Below the pieces are notes generated by a model. The model made no database searches. It saw only the letters and a list, made by a program, of their open reading frames with translations, and was not told where the DNA came from. A DNA stretch of 64,000 nucleotides from Antedon mediterranea. Lineage: Eukaryota > Echinodermata > Crinoidea > Comatulida > Antedonidae. The stretch covers positions 5,213,001 to 5,277,000 of the forward strand of contig NC_092674.1 of the NCBI RefSeq assembly GCF_964355755.1, written 5' to 3'. Both the position numbers and the translations under genes were made by a program. How positions within the stretch are numbered: position 1 is the stretch's first letter; each line of letters opens with the position of its first letter. Of the stretch, positions 46,455 to 58,057 are shown piece by piece.

Positions 46455-47140
46455 ATCAACATCGTTATCATGACATTTTTTTTTTCATGCCATCTTCTTC
46501 CTTTCTAACTGTATCTATTTATTTGATCTTCTCTCTGTCAGGAGATAACAGAGTTTGTTCTTTACATTCACCTTTAAGACCCTAATGAATAGCACTAAAA
46601 ATATTAGATTTCATAATAGTAGTGTATTTTTAGGATGCACACATTCAATCAGATAATGTTTAATTTCTCTCGATGTTCTTTCCTTTAATAGGTTTCCCTT
46701 TGCCTACAGTAATACATCACTTTATTTAGAAACATCAACATCGTTATCATCAATACTCTTTTCTCTCATGCCATCTTCTTCCTTTCTACTATATCTTTTT
46801 CTATTCCTTTGATCTTTCCCCTGTCCCTTTTCATAAAAATACATAAATTTACATTCGCCTTTGAGACCCCAATGAATAGCACTCAAAATAAGATTTCATA
46901 ATAGTAGTATATTTTTAGGATACACCGTACAATCAGTTTGATAATGTTTAATTTCTCTCGATGTTCTTTTCTCTAATAGGTTTCCCTACAGTATTACATC
47001 ACTATATGTAGAAACACTTATGAACATTAAAAAAGCTCTACATAAACAATTAACATACATACTGTTTTCAGAATATCTTTCAATGTTCTTTTCCGTAATA
47101 GATTTCTCCTTCAGCCATTATAATATTTAAAAGCACTTAC
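46455..47140. repeat. Tandem duplication of about 279 bp, with a partial third copy
   Basis: Copy 1 (from about 46460) and copy 2 (from about 46739) share CATCGTTATCAT, CATGCCATCTTCTTCCTTTC, ATGAATAGCACTAAAAATA-like and TCTCTCGATGTTCTTT words in the same order. A third partial unit (CAATGTTCTTTTCCGTAATA) lies near 47080-47110. Divergence is moderate. Confidence 0.8.
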
Positions 47141-47339
47141 CTATGAAAAGCACTAAAGCACTAGTAATTAACACATAATACTAATGTTTATGATGCATAA
47201 ACCCTAGTTACTATGCATTATCAGAATGATTATATCCTTAAATTGGTTGTATTTTTTGCCACCTGTGTTCTGGAACACACCTAAGTGCATCTGTGTCATT
47301 TGATTGGGTGTTTAGTATGTATCCCATGCCATGCAATAT

Positions 47340-47625
47340 TTGGATCCATCTGGAATCTTCCCACCTCCTTCCTCTTTCAGAAATTCTCTTTCCTCCCTCA
47401 GAAATCCTACCAACTCTTTGCTCCCTCAGAAATGTCCCCACCTTTTTCTTCCTCCCTCAGAAATTCTCCCACCTCGTTCTTGCCTCAGAAATATCCCAAC
47501 CTCTTTGTTCCCTACAGAAATTCTCCCACCTCTTCCTCTCTTAGAAATTCCCTCCACCTCGTTCCTCCCTCATAAATTCCTCCATCAGAAACTCCCCCAC
47601 CTCCTTCCTCCATCAAAAATCATGC
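47340..47625. repeat. Pyrimidine-rich CTCAGAAATTCTCCCACCTC minisatellite
   Basis: About ten imperfect units of 25-31 bases, CCCTCAGAAATTCTCCCACC-like. The plus strand is strongly C+T biased for nearly 300 bases. Several overlapping frames are open across it in different phases, as expected for a repeat whose unit lacks stops. Confidence 0.9.
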
Positions 47626-48346
47626 CTGAACTGGTACGGTACACTCAAGATCGAAAAGGTATTATAGCAATTAACATAATAACGACATCTGAAAACATTG
47701 CTCAAGGCCTTTTGTCATATAAATGACTTAAGGTTAGACAGCTCAATGTAATGCAAATATAAATATGGTAATATCATTTCTTATGCATCTGAAAACCCTT
47801 GATTAATGCTGACTGTACTTTTCAAGCAATGCCAAGATCTGTTTTACATAATTCAGTATTTTATTACTTCAAGTGAGGTGAAATATTTTTACATGCAACT
47901 GTTAAATTATTTTTTCAGGTGGGCTATGAATATTTATAATATAATTTTATGATATAGTTTAATCGTTTTATATTCATATGTTTTTTTGTAGAAATAAATT
48001 CTGTATTTTATTATTCCAAGTATTTTTGTAGAATTTAAACATCTTTCATCTGTGAACCATTAAATTATTTCTTTTTTATATATTTTTGTGGTAATTACAA
48101 ATTATTAAGTAGATTAGTTGATTTAAGTGGCCAAGTTTTTTAGGAAAAATATTATATTCGGATTAGAAAGTACCCTCCTTTTTATAAATCTTGGATACAC
48201 CACTATTTAAATTGTATTCATATTATCATACTCTTTATATAATGTTAAAACTAATCTAGGTTTTAGACATAACAGTGATTTTAATATACATACAGTACAG
48301 TAAGACTTGGGGAACTGAGATTATACACTACTACACTAATTGTTAT

Positions 48347-48504
48347 GCTTTCCACAAGGATGCCATGCAAGAATGTAAGCCGCATTGCAAATGAATTGAC
48401 CAATCAAAAGCGATTGATTATTCTTACTGTCGTTTGTGATTGGTCAACTCTACTTGCGTTGCGGCTTACATCCTTGCATTGCATCCTAGTGGGAACCAAG
48501 CTTT
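48347..48504. mobile_element. CCAAT-palindrome MITE copy
   Basis: TTGACCAATCAAAAGCGATT in the left arm and TTGTGATTGGTCAACTCT in the right. Right terminus CATCCTAGTGGGAACCAAGC; the left terminus is eroded to TTTCCACAAGGATGCCATGC. Both arms share the private variant TGTAAGCCGCA, not seen in the other copies. Confidence 0.88.
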
Positions 48505-48704
48505 AGGTACCAGTAATGTTCTTCAAAGTTTAGGTGCTTAAATTTCAGCCGCAAAACATTCTAATTTCTGTTTTATTCGCACTGTAAATATGAATGCATA
48601 TAATATCTAGACAAATATGCCCACAGGGTGCTTTATCTAAGTAGGTCAATTCATCCCGTGAAAGTAGTTAATACATGATGTTATGCAAATTAACTGCGTT
48701 CTTT

Positions 48705-48732
48705 ATGTTGCGTTTACTCGTAAACGCAACAT
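48705..48732. repeat. 13-bp perfect inverted repeat
   Basis: ATGTTGCGTTTAC, two central bases, GTAAACGCAACAT. It lies 200 bases from two CCAAT-palindrome elements but is not an obvious part of either. Confidence 0.9.
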
Positions 48733-48894
48733 AGCAAATGTCAACTGACGCTTTTAATTATTCATAATAATGATATTTGAGATGTAACGTGGTAATGTAG
48801 CATAAATGCGTGTGCTTTGTTGTTGTGCAATATTGAAAATTCATTATTATTATTCAAATTCACATACAATACAATATTCGATAAAAATCCTTTA

Positions 48895-49035
48895 GTTTGG
48901 TTCCCACTTATACCAATGCATGAACATATAACAATAATTTGACCAATGACGATGAATGTTTCAATTGAATCATCGCTTCTCATTGGTCAAATTGTTTTTG
49001 TTTTATTAATATCTGTTCTTGTTGGAACCACGCTT
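48895..49035. mobile_element. CCAAT-palindrome MITE copy, diverged
   Basis: Left TTTGGTTCCCACTTATACCA; right TTCTTGTTGGAACCACGCTT. TTTGACCAATGACGATGAAT and CTTCTCATTGGTCAAATT face each other in the two arms. It is the most AT-rich member. Confidence 0.85.
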
Positions 49036-49319
49036 GAGGATTAAATGCATGTTTCTTAATGAAAAAAATCCTCGTACTATAACCCAGTAGTTTAGTTGTT
49101 AAGATTGACTTCCATTGTAAGATGAAATGAAACTGGATTTGATTTTGTGTAAACATTAACTTAAAAACTCTTTTGGGAGGAATGTGGTTTTCTTTATCTT
49201 CTCCTGACAGACTTGATCTCAGTACTTAACAGCCATCAGCAACCAACATAATATTTGATTTGATAAATTCAGGCTTCTCCTTTCTATGGATGCAGAATTT
49301 CATTTAATAAATCTAGTTT

Positions 49320-49462
49320 AAAGCAATATCTACACTATGAAACTTTATGTGACAACAAAATTTGATGTGCCCAGATACAGACATGATGATGTCATATCAC
49401 TACCATATTTGGGCACATCACATTTTTTGTCACATAAAGTTTGATAGTGTAGACAGAGCTTA
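49320..49462. mobile_element. TA-type MITE copy
   Basis: AAGCAATATCTACACTATGA and TTGATAGTGTAGACAGAGCT termini; centre with GACATGATGATGTCATATCA and CCATATTTGGGCACATCACA. Confidence 0.9.
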
Positions 49463-49640
49463 AGATTAGTTGCTTTATACGTGGATAAATCAACCATGTT
49501 CCAATTTCTAAAAGGCTGTTTATAAGCCTGCAGATAGAAATCACCTTTTAAACATTTTATTTTTTATTTAACCAAGGTGTAAAGTCTGAAATATCAAATT
49601 ACATATGTAATTCTTCTTAATCAGATGATGCTGATGTTAA

Positions 49641-50266
49641 AGACCCCTTCCCTGCAATTTTTGACGTTTTTTGGAAAATAATACATATATATCACTTTAA
49701 AAACATTAAACCATGTCATTCCTTGTCTTAAATGTACGTTTTATGGTAAATTATGATAAAAAGTGAGAAACAATGCACTACCTAAGTAGCTCGCGGCGAT
49801 CGACCTCTCGTGGACGGTCTCAGGCCTAGCCTAGCTAGGCTTAGTTTTGTAGGCCTAGCTGGTAAACATCGGTAACGTACGAACATCGTACGCTAGCTAT
49901 ATACCTAGTCTGACGTTGTATAGTTGCTGCATTAATTGTCTTTCTATTTTTGCCAGACTCCGTTGATACAAATTGGGGAAAACCCAGTATTTTCGCTGAA
50001 AAGTTAGGAGTCTTCCATTTGTTTTGGCTTCACGATCGATCGAAAAGTGGGCGAATTACAGGTGAAAAACAACAATATCAATCCGCGCGCAATGCATTTT
50101 GGGATTTATAGCGGGCCGCTATAATTATTAAAATCGATTTATTTTTCACATTTTTAACCGTTTAAAGACGAAAAAAGTTATCGCAATAGGACCATATAGT
50201 ATTATTTTTACATTAAATATAGTTTGTGATCTTAAATTAGATCTAAAAAACGTAGGGAATGGGGCT
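49641..50266. mobile_element. TTAA-flanked 626-bp TIR element
   Basis: TTAA at 49637-49640 and at 50267-50270 border inverted ends AGACCCCTTCCCTGC and (reverse complement of the right end) AGCCCCATTCCCTAC, 12 of 15 matching. TTAA target duplication and C-rich termini fit the piggyBac superfamily. The inside is non-coding, with a GC-rich GGCCTAGCCTAGCTAGGC stretch near 49820-49860, so it is non-autonomous. Confidence 0.75.
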
Positions 50267-50687
50267 TTAAGTCACGTGACTATAATTAAAAGCTGTGATT
50301 GGTTGTATTTTTTCCAGATTTGACAAGAAGCAATCATGCATATCTAATCACGATTTTTGTAATCATCCCCATGTGTCTACTTCCGATGAAATAAAATTCC
50401 GTAATGTTAAAAAAGAACATTTTTAGATAGTAGATTTGAAAGCAAAATAAAAAATAATGTTACTGTATGTGTGTCAGTGAGTTGAGTGTGATGACATTAT
50501 CTATGTACAATAAATCATAGAAACATTACTTTACAACATTCCAAATATTTTCTATCTTTAATCATAAATATCACAAGTGCACCAAAATTGAAAAATATAT
50601 TTGCCTATGGAAATTCATTTGTAGTGTATTATAATATCAGAACGTTTGTTATTGATAAGACGTACACTACAGTATTACAACACAGCT

Positions 50688-50935
50688 GAGTGTAATCTTA
50701 CAATTTGATTGGTTAATTATGTATTATGTGCCGTTCAGTATAATTATACTGAATGGAAAAGTGATATTTAATGGCGATAATGAATGTTACTATTGAACAT
50801 GCATAGCACAATAGCTGAACGTGCAATAGGACCATTAAATATAACGCTTTTCCATTTAAAAGAACTAATATTGAACGATTCGTGATACCAAATCCACCAA
50901 TTAAATGGCAGGGATACACTCAGGTACTATTAAAT
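50688..50935. mobile_element. Palindromic element with GATTGGTTAATTA-type ends
   Basis: AATTTGATTGGTTAATTATG on the left and ATCCACCAATTAAATGGCAG on the right are roughly inverted, as are TATACTGAATGGAAAAGTGA and CGCTTTTCCATTTAAAAG. A related single arm (TTTTATTGGTTAATTACACA, GGTGATAATGAATGG) lies at about 35310-35400. Confidence 0.6.
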
Positions 50936-50950
50936 TTGCAACTGTACATT

Positions 50951-51095
50951 AAGCTCTGTCTATACTATCAAACTTTATTTGACAAAAAAAGGTTTGCCCA
51001 TATATGGACATGATGATGTCATATCACTACCATATTTGGGAATATCAATACCATATTCAGGCACATCACACTTTTTTGATAGTGTAGACAGTGCT
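50951..51095. mobile_element. TA-type MITE copy
   Basis: AAGCTCTGTCTATACTATCA and GATAGTGTAGACAGTGCTT termini, TA at both flanks. A 74-codon plus frame starts inside it and is not a gene. Confidence 0.92.
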
Positions 51096-54000
51096 TTAGT
51101 TGCATATTTTAGAATTATATTGTCACCGAGTGTAAGTTTTCATATCTTAGCATTCCAATGCCGACATGCTTTCGTTCTTAACACATCGCTGAAGTTTACG
51201 TAACGTGAGTGACATATTATTGTCAATGCTTTAATCCGTGATCCTATTAAGATGGAATATATTAAAGTTTAAACGATGCCTGTGAGGCTTATAAAGTACA
51301 TTCTGTATGTCAGTCTGTGGCATTTACATATTATATGGTAATCGTGGGACACCCTTTTCTCTATATATCACTCCAAATCAATGCGAATATGTAAGCGACT
51401 TTTAACTTATCAGCTGCAAGGGTTTTTATTAGTTGTCTTAATTTTGATCTCTATGGAATAATTATTAAGTTGTATAATACCGATGTAGCATGGTGTTATT
51501 GTTCTAGGGCAATGTTGACAAAATGAAACAAATTTATACATATGTCTCGAAACAATTTATGGACTTGATAGAAATAGATGACAAGTTTTTTCATTTCACA
51601 ATTGTTAGATGAGGAAAACTTGTTTCTATGCATTTAATTGTTCAGTGTGTATGTGTTTACCAAAGTTACGAAGCAACAGAGCGTAACAAACATCTGCCGA
51701 TCCTTATAATCAATAATAAGCATATGATGGTATCCTTGAAAAAAGTTCACTTCACATGAATACACAGGTTGTTTTCCACTCAACAGAAATCCGTAGGCCT
51801 ATATTTTCAGTTCAAATGGTAAATGTATTAAGGCAAGTTTGTTAAGTTGAAAAAATACTGAAAAATAATGTTCTGCGGAAAGGTCAAAGGCCAAATCGTA
51901 AAGTCGCTATTGTGTTTTGACAATATGGTATATGCCTCTTCTGGTTTCACTGGTAATCTTGATAAAGTTCATTTGTCCGTCCACCGATACGATGATTTAC
52001 TTTACGTGCATTAATCTTCGTTTCGAATGTTTAATGTTTGTTTGAGTAGGTGCTTAACTTCACTTTCTTTGAAGGTCAACAAAACGAAGGCGTTTAAAAA
52101 AAGCACATTAAAACAATAAGAAACAGCGACCTAGATTTGAACAACAATAACGTGGAAAAAGATAGTCTCACTGATGTCACCCTCACAGCCAACACACTGT
52201 AAACATGTTAATTGAAGGGTCAACTGACTTTTTAAGGGGCAACTGACTCTTTGAGTTATAGTAATTGTTTTGCTTTATTTGCCCCTGACCATTGTGCTTT
52301 GTTTCTGTTCTGTTCTGTATCTGTTTATTGGTCGAATAAATAAATGAAATTAAATGAAATGATAATAAATCAAACCATATCTAAATTGTATTTATGTACT
52401 TAATGGCTGATGTTGAGAAAAGTTACGTTGTGGCATAATAAAATTCAAGGATAAAATGATATTGTAGGAAATCAGAAAAAATAAAATACTGATACATCAC
52501 CTGTCATTTCATTTATGAAAATATACTTGCATTAATATTTTTTACCTTGGAATATTTAAGAAATACTGTATATATTTTGAAGGCTACTAATTTCTTTATG
52601 CGTTTCATGTACAATTGATATAATATCTCAAATTATCTTTCTGAAATCCAAATGAGACTAAAAAAAAAAACAGACATGTATAGATTATGTATATTTATAT
52701 ATAGTAAACCAAATACCGACACATGAATTCAGTAAAACTAATTTGACTTCAATAACTTAAAAGCAAGCGAACACGTTTCATTGTTTTGTACATCGAGATA
52801 AATTAATAACAACATTTATCAGATACTGTTTAGACTTCAAATGTTTTACGAAATGATCTTTAAGGTTTAAATACAAGATTTATGAATTGAAGGAGACAGT
52901 TATCCTAAGAATCTATAAATGAAAGGTAATGTTTGTAATAGAGAAAGATGTTTAACTGCACAATACAACTTTGCGTGCTCTTTACAATCAGTTTCTCAGT
53001 TTCATTCTCTTTAATTTAGAATGCAATACGTCGCATTTGGTTTGCTTTATATGAGTGTACGTCTCCTAGCATTTATTAACATTCGATATATGGTGACTGA
53101 AGGACTGTCATAACATGTCATGGCAGGATAATCGGTTACCATCCTGTATCCCGAACTTTGTTCAAAGTTTTTAAATTAATGATTTTTAATGTATACAAAC
53201 TGTTGATTGATAAGTTGATTAAGTTTTTTATTTTAGGTCGATAAACAAGCTTGTTGAAGAAATGTCATAACACAACATGTGATACATATGTGATATAATT
53301 TACCTACGATACCTTTTAATTTTTCATATTGCATCTCAAACAATTCATTTGAAGACATCTTAATTTCCAACTCATAGCCAAATGATCATAGGCATAACTA
53401 TCTTTTTATTTTTGCCTCATTTAGTATAATATCGTTTCTTTGTAGTTTATATTTTTTTTTTCATTTTGAAACAAGTTGCCTTCCTCCGTTTCAAGTTGCA
53501 ATATTGTAATTAAAATGTTAAAAGTAATTCCTTATCTGAGAGGCTAACAGTAGGAAAGATGATTTGTTTGTTTTTACTTCTTGCTCATATAAAAATCTCA
53601 AAATACATATACAATACAATTTATAAATACAATACTAAATAAAAAAATATGAAAAGACAAGGGTCCAGAGAGAATAAAAATAAGAAGAATAGATAAACGG
53701 GAGAACAAAATTATATATGAACGTCTAAAAAATTAAAAAGTCTAAATTAGTAAATGCTGATTTTGAGTTGATCTTTTTGAAGTTTCTTTAATTTACAGTA
53801 CAACTTGAAAGTAGACTTACTTTACTATTTATTTAAAAAAATCCTTAAAACCTGTCTCAATGACACACCAAACTTTCTTTCTTACCATTTCTGATCTTGA
53901 GTCCTATACTACAGTGACTTTTTAAATATTATTATTCGTTCAATTCCTTTTAGGTAGTCTGACTAATACGATATATATTTCTAAGTTTGTCATAAAACGT

Positions 54001-54364
54001 GAAATGATTTTGTTAGAATGTAATAACTAAAAATGTATCATCTATCCTTTTATGAAACTATTTCATTTATCTATATATAGAAATAATTTGTCCCCTGGCA
54101 AAATATAGATATAGAACATTATATATTTAGAGAGTAATATTCCTTTAGTTAATATAAGTGTATAAATATCATCAGAAATTCCTATGTTGTATGTTATATT
54201 TCTGTGATACAATTAACATACTACATACAGAAGTTTCTATTATTTCAGTAAAAACATGATATATATAGTAATTAGTTACTTAATACTACAGTAAGTACAT
54301 TTTAGAATACTTGCCAACAAATTTATTATTTTTATTGTTCTATTTGGATATTTATTTTTTATTA

Positions 54365-54905
54365 CTTTCAATGATAAATGACTTAATTATGGCAGTTGTT
54401 AAGTCTAAAGTATACTGTACACTTTATTTTTTTTGTTTTTTTACTATTTCAAGAAAAACATATTTATTGATCAGTTTACTTTAGTGACAACAAGTTTATT
54501 TTTTTACTATTTGAAGAATTGTTTGTTTCTCTGGCATTTAATGATAAATGACTTAATTATGGCAGTTGTTAAGTCTAAAGTATACTGTACACTTTATTTT
54601 TTTTGTTTTTTTACTATTTCAAGAAAAACATATTTATTGATCAGTTTACTTTAGTGGCAACAAGTTTATTTTTTTACTATTTGAAGAATTGTTTGTTTCT
54701 CTGGCATTTAATGATAAATGACTTAATTATGGCAATTGTTAAGTCTAAAGTATACTGTACACTTTATTTTATTGTTTCTACTATTTGAAGAAAAACATAT
54801 TTATTGATTAGTTTATTTAGTTTTAGTGACAAGTTGTTTATTTTTCTATTTGAAGAATGGTTTGTTTCTGGCACTTAATGATAAATGACTTAATTATTGC
54901 AATTG
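54365..54905. repeat. 170-bp tandem repeat, about three units
   Basis: Units begin at about 54370, 54540 and 54710 with TGATAAATGACTTAATTATG and contain AAGTCTAAAGTATACTGTAC and ACATATTTATTGATCAGTTT. The first two units are almost identical, the third has indels and a partial fourth follows at about 54880. The two matching 61-73 codon frames are by-products. Confidence 0.95.
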
Positions 54906-55609
54906 TAGTCTAACTTTAGCATTTAGTCTCTTCTTTTTTAATATCAATGTTTTGACCACATATTTTCATTATTTTATAAGTGTAGTTTTTTGTCATTTTT
55001 TTGTTCAAAATGGCATGATGATCTATTAAAATATCGATGGGATAGTAACAGTAACATTTTCTGAATCAGGTGTTAGTATTGGTTGTACGTCACCCCTATT
55101 CAGATCTCTATTAAAAGGACACATTTCAAATGAAACCAACGACAGTTGTTCAGAAAAGAGAAACATTGTTAAGTCATGAAAGTCAAGTCAAGTAAATTTA
55201 TTGTCATTTGTAAACATATAAAAAACATTTACATTAAAATGAATTTGAACGGTTTCGGCTAACAACAAATAAAAAGACTACAAGACATTAAAAAGTGATT
55301 GAAATCAATAAAAAAAAAAAATCTTTTTAATAACTAATTCTTTTTGTTATTAATTCTTTAATATGCATATTTTTCACATTAATTCTTTAATATGCATATT
55401 GTTTTCATTACTTTTACAATAAATCTGCATTAATCACCCCAAGTATTTTGCCATCAATTATCGTTGATACGAGACGGTGCTACAAATATTCAACGTGACT
55501 GTAAATGTAAAGATTCCATCAACTGAATGTTAATTGAATACATATGAAAGATTTCTGTAATAAATGTATATTGATGCAGTAAACGTCTATCCAACTGAAA
55601 AATGTTCAC

Positions 55610-55920
55610 CTTTATGCGTCATAATATAAAGCAAGTTTGAAAAAACTTTATGTACAAAGTGTGTAATGTCGTTTTACAAGCATCATGTGAATTTAAACTG
55701 ACATTTTCTATCATAATATAAAGCAAAGTTCAAAAAACTTTGTGTACAATGCATGTAATACTTTTTCTCAGTACATCACAAACATGATGTGAATTTCTAC
55801 AACATTTAAGCTCGCACCTTTTAAATCATAATATAACGCAAAGTTTGAAAAAACTTTATGTATAAAAACAATTTTTTTTCAGTACATAGCAAACGTCATG
55901 TGAATTTTTTGCATCAGTTA
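55610..55920. repeat. Tandem repeat of about 90-120 bp, three units
   Basis: Units start at about 55617, 55712 and 55827 with TCATAATATAAAGCAAGTTT-like sequence and contain AAAAACTTTATGTACAAAG and CATCATGTGAATTT. They are more diverged than the 54.4-kb array. Confidence 0.85.
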
Positions 55921-56077
55921 CGCTTTTATTTTTTAAATAAAAATCAATCCAATAATAATTACAAAATATTTTCAAGAATTAACCATGACAAAACTAAAAT
56001 TCCTATTAATGAAATTAACTTTGTTACTAAATGTTTTAAAACATATATTTTCCCCTATTGTTTGTTACACTGGAAAG

Positions 56078-56190
56078 TGTTCACTGAATAGAGGTGTCGT
56101 CTGAATAGAGGTGTCGTCTGAATAGAGGTGTCGTCTGAATAGGGGTGTCGTCTGAATAGGGGTGTCCGAAAGGAGGTGTTCTACTAGATT
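56078..56190. repeat. GTGTCGTCTGAATAG tandem repeat
   Basis: Five 19-bp units of AGAGGTGTCGTCTGAATAG, closed by GGTGTCCGAAAGGAGG and TTCTACTAG, as in other family copies. Note the CGTC variant in nearly all units, which points to local homogenisation. Confidence 0.9.
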
Positions 56191-57552
56191 TTACAATTTA
56201 TTTTTCGTAGCACAGTTTGAATACAAGAACACCTTCAGATTCAGAATGAGGTGCTGTATATACGTTGTGATAGCTTGTTTGCACAACACCAATCTCTCAA
56301 TTTGGCAGAATTTAGCTTGTATTTTATACATTGCAGCAACTAAAGTGAAATAATCTTTTCAATTCTATTCAAAAATTACCTTTGAAAACAAACCTTTTTA
56401 GTTCTTTGTAATTAAATCCGTTTTTTTTAATTTAATCTCATTTTATGCTTTGAGACAATCTCTATGTAAATATGACATTAATAGTTAATCTATTTGCGCT
56501 CATACAAACTCTGTTACTTTCCTACTGTAGTCTGCCGCCTGTATAGAAAACGCGGTGTAATGTACAACATGAAAAATTAGAAATATTCTAAGTGAGACGT
56601 TTGTTTACTACAGATTCACTAACAAAGTGAATATGCTTGCCGGAATAAAAGCCCTTTAGATACTTATTTCATATTCGCATATTGTAAAATTAATAATTCA
56701 GATTGAAAATCTACAGCTTCAAGCGGCATTTGATATGTTGTTTTGATTCTCAGTTTTCAATTTGATGTCACAGGTTCAAGTCGAATCACTTTATTGATTC
56801 GACGACTCTTAGTTTACTCGGAATTTATTATAGTGTACTGAGCATGCCTACTAAACGTGTGATTTCAATCGGTTTGAAAGATTATGTAAGGAAGAAAAAT
56901 CCATTAACAGATTGTGAAACAAAGCTTAATTCAGAAATGGAATCGGGAATATAATTATTCAAACTACAATTGAAAATTACATCCATAATATATATATGGT
57001 ATGATACGTTAAAATTCTATTCATAATCTAACAGTGATTTTGTTGTAGTTGAAGACCCCTCTCCTTTTTCATGATTTAGAGGGCTAGTGTATCCCTCGGT
57101 ACCAGACAAATTATTGCGTTTTCATCCTTGTTCTTTCTGTATATGGTTTAAAAATAAGTTAAATTCAATTTGAAATAGCAGGTTAAAATCTCACACAATC
57201 ATTTTCTTACGCGACAACAATATTGGAACTTGGATAAAAGCTATGTTGTTTATGTTACTAAAATAGCACTGTTGATATACGTTTTCTGTGTTTTGTATAT
57301 GTAACCTTTACTATTACATGACGTGCAAAACACAAAAGACTCAAATACAGGTACAAAATATAGTGTGAGAAATTGCTTTATTGATGTTGCTCACTTAAGG
57401 CTCTGACTGCGAATGCTCATCCAAACCATTTGCATTAAGTTTAATTATTATCAGAACAAAGAAAATACACTTAATTACTAAAACAGGAATTAAAGCTAAT
57501 TGATTAATGGCCGAAACAGATATCAATGACCAAAAGATTATATAATGGTTAA

Positions 57553-58057
57553 CACGTTCACTGCCACGGCGTATTTATACGTCAAAAATTGCGTGTCGCT
57601 ACTTGCCAAGACGTAATACTACGTCAAAATCGTAGCACTTTTGTATTGTATGTAGAATCGCTGGCAGTGGTGATTGGAACAGGAATTATCGCATGGCAGT
57701 TTATGAATGATGTACATAAACGATAATCTAAAAATAAATGTCATATGTTTGTTTGTGTTTATTCCCTCATGCATTGAATATGGTTGATACGATGGCGCCC
57801 TCACACTCAATATAATCATCTCAAACATGTCATAAATTGCGCTAATAGTAAATAAAAATAATAAAGGATGAAATGATTCAGTGTGGTTTACTGTTTTTAT
57901 CTCTCGATGATAGGGTGGGTCAGAGGATGGGGGTCAGATATTGACCCCATCATGATAGTCTGTGACCAGATGTTACACTTTCAAACTGTAATTTAATATG
58001 TAAACGGGACTTGGCACTGGGACAGAAATTACGGAAAATGCCTTGGCAGTCAATGTG
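57553..58057. mobile_element. TTAA-flanked 505-bp piggyBac-like non-autonomous element
   Basis: TTAA at 57549-57552 and 58058-58061 border inverted termini CACGTTCACTGCCACGGCGT and (reverse complement of the right end) CACATTGACTGCCAAGGCAT, 16 of 20 identical. Sub-terminal hairpin words GACGTAATACTACGTC and GTATTTATACGTC follow the left end. No transposase is encoded. Confidence 0.8.

Noticed and set aside
47238-47726. Four overlapping frames of 67-131 codons
   Set aside because: All are shadows of the pyrimidine-rich minisatellite.
54433-54788. Two near-identical phenylalanine-rich frames
   Set aside because: They are the same phase of the 170-bp tandem repeat, read twice.
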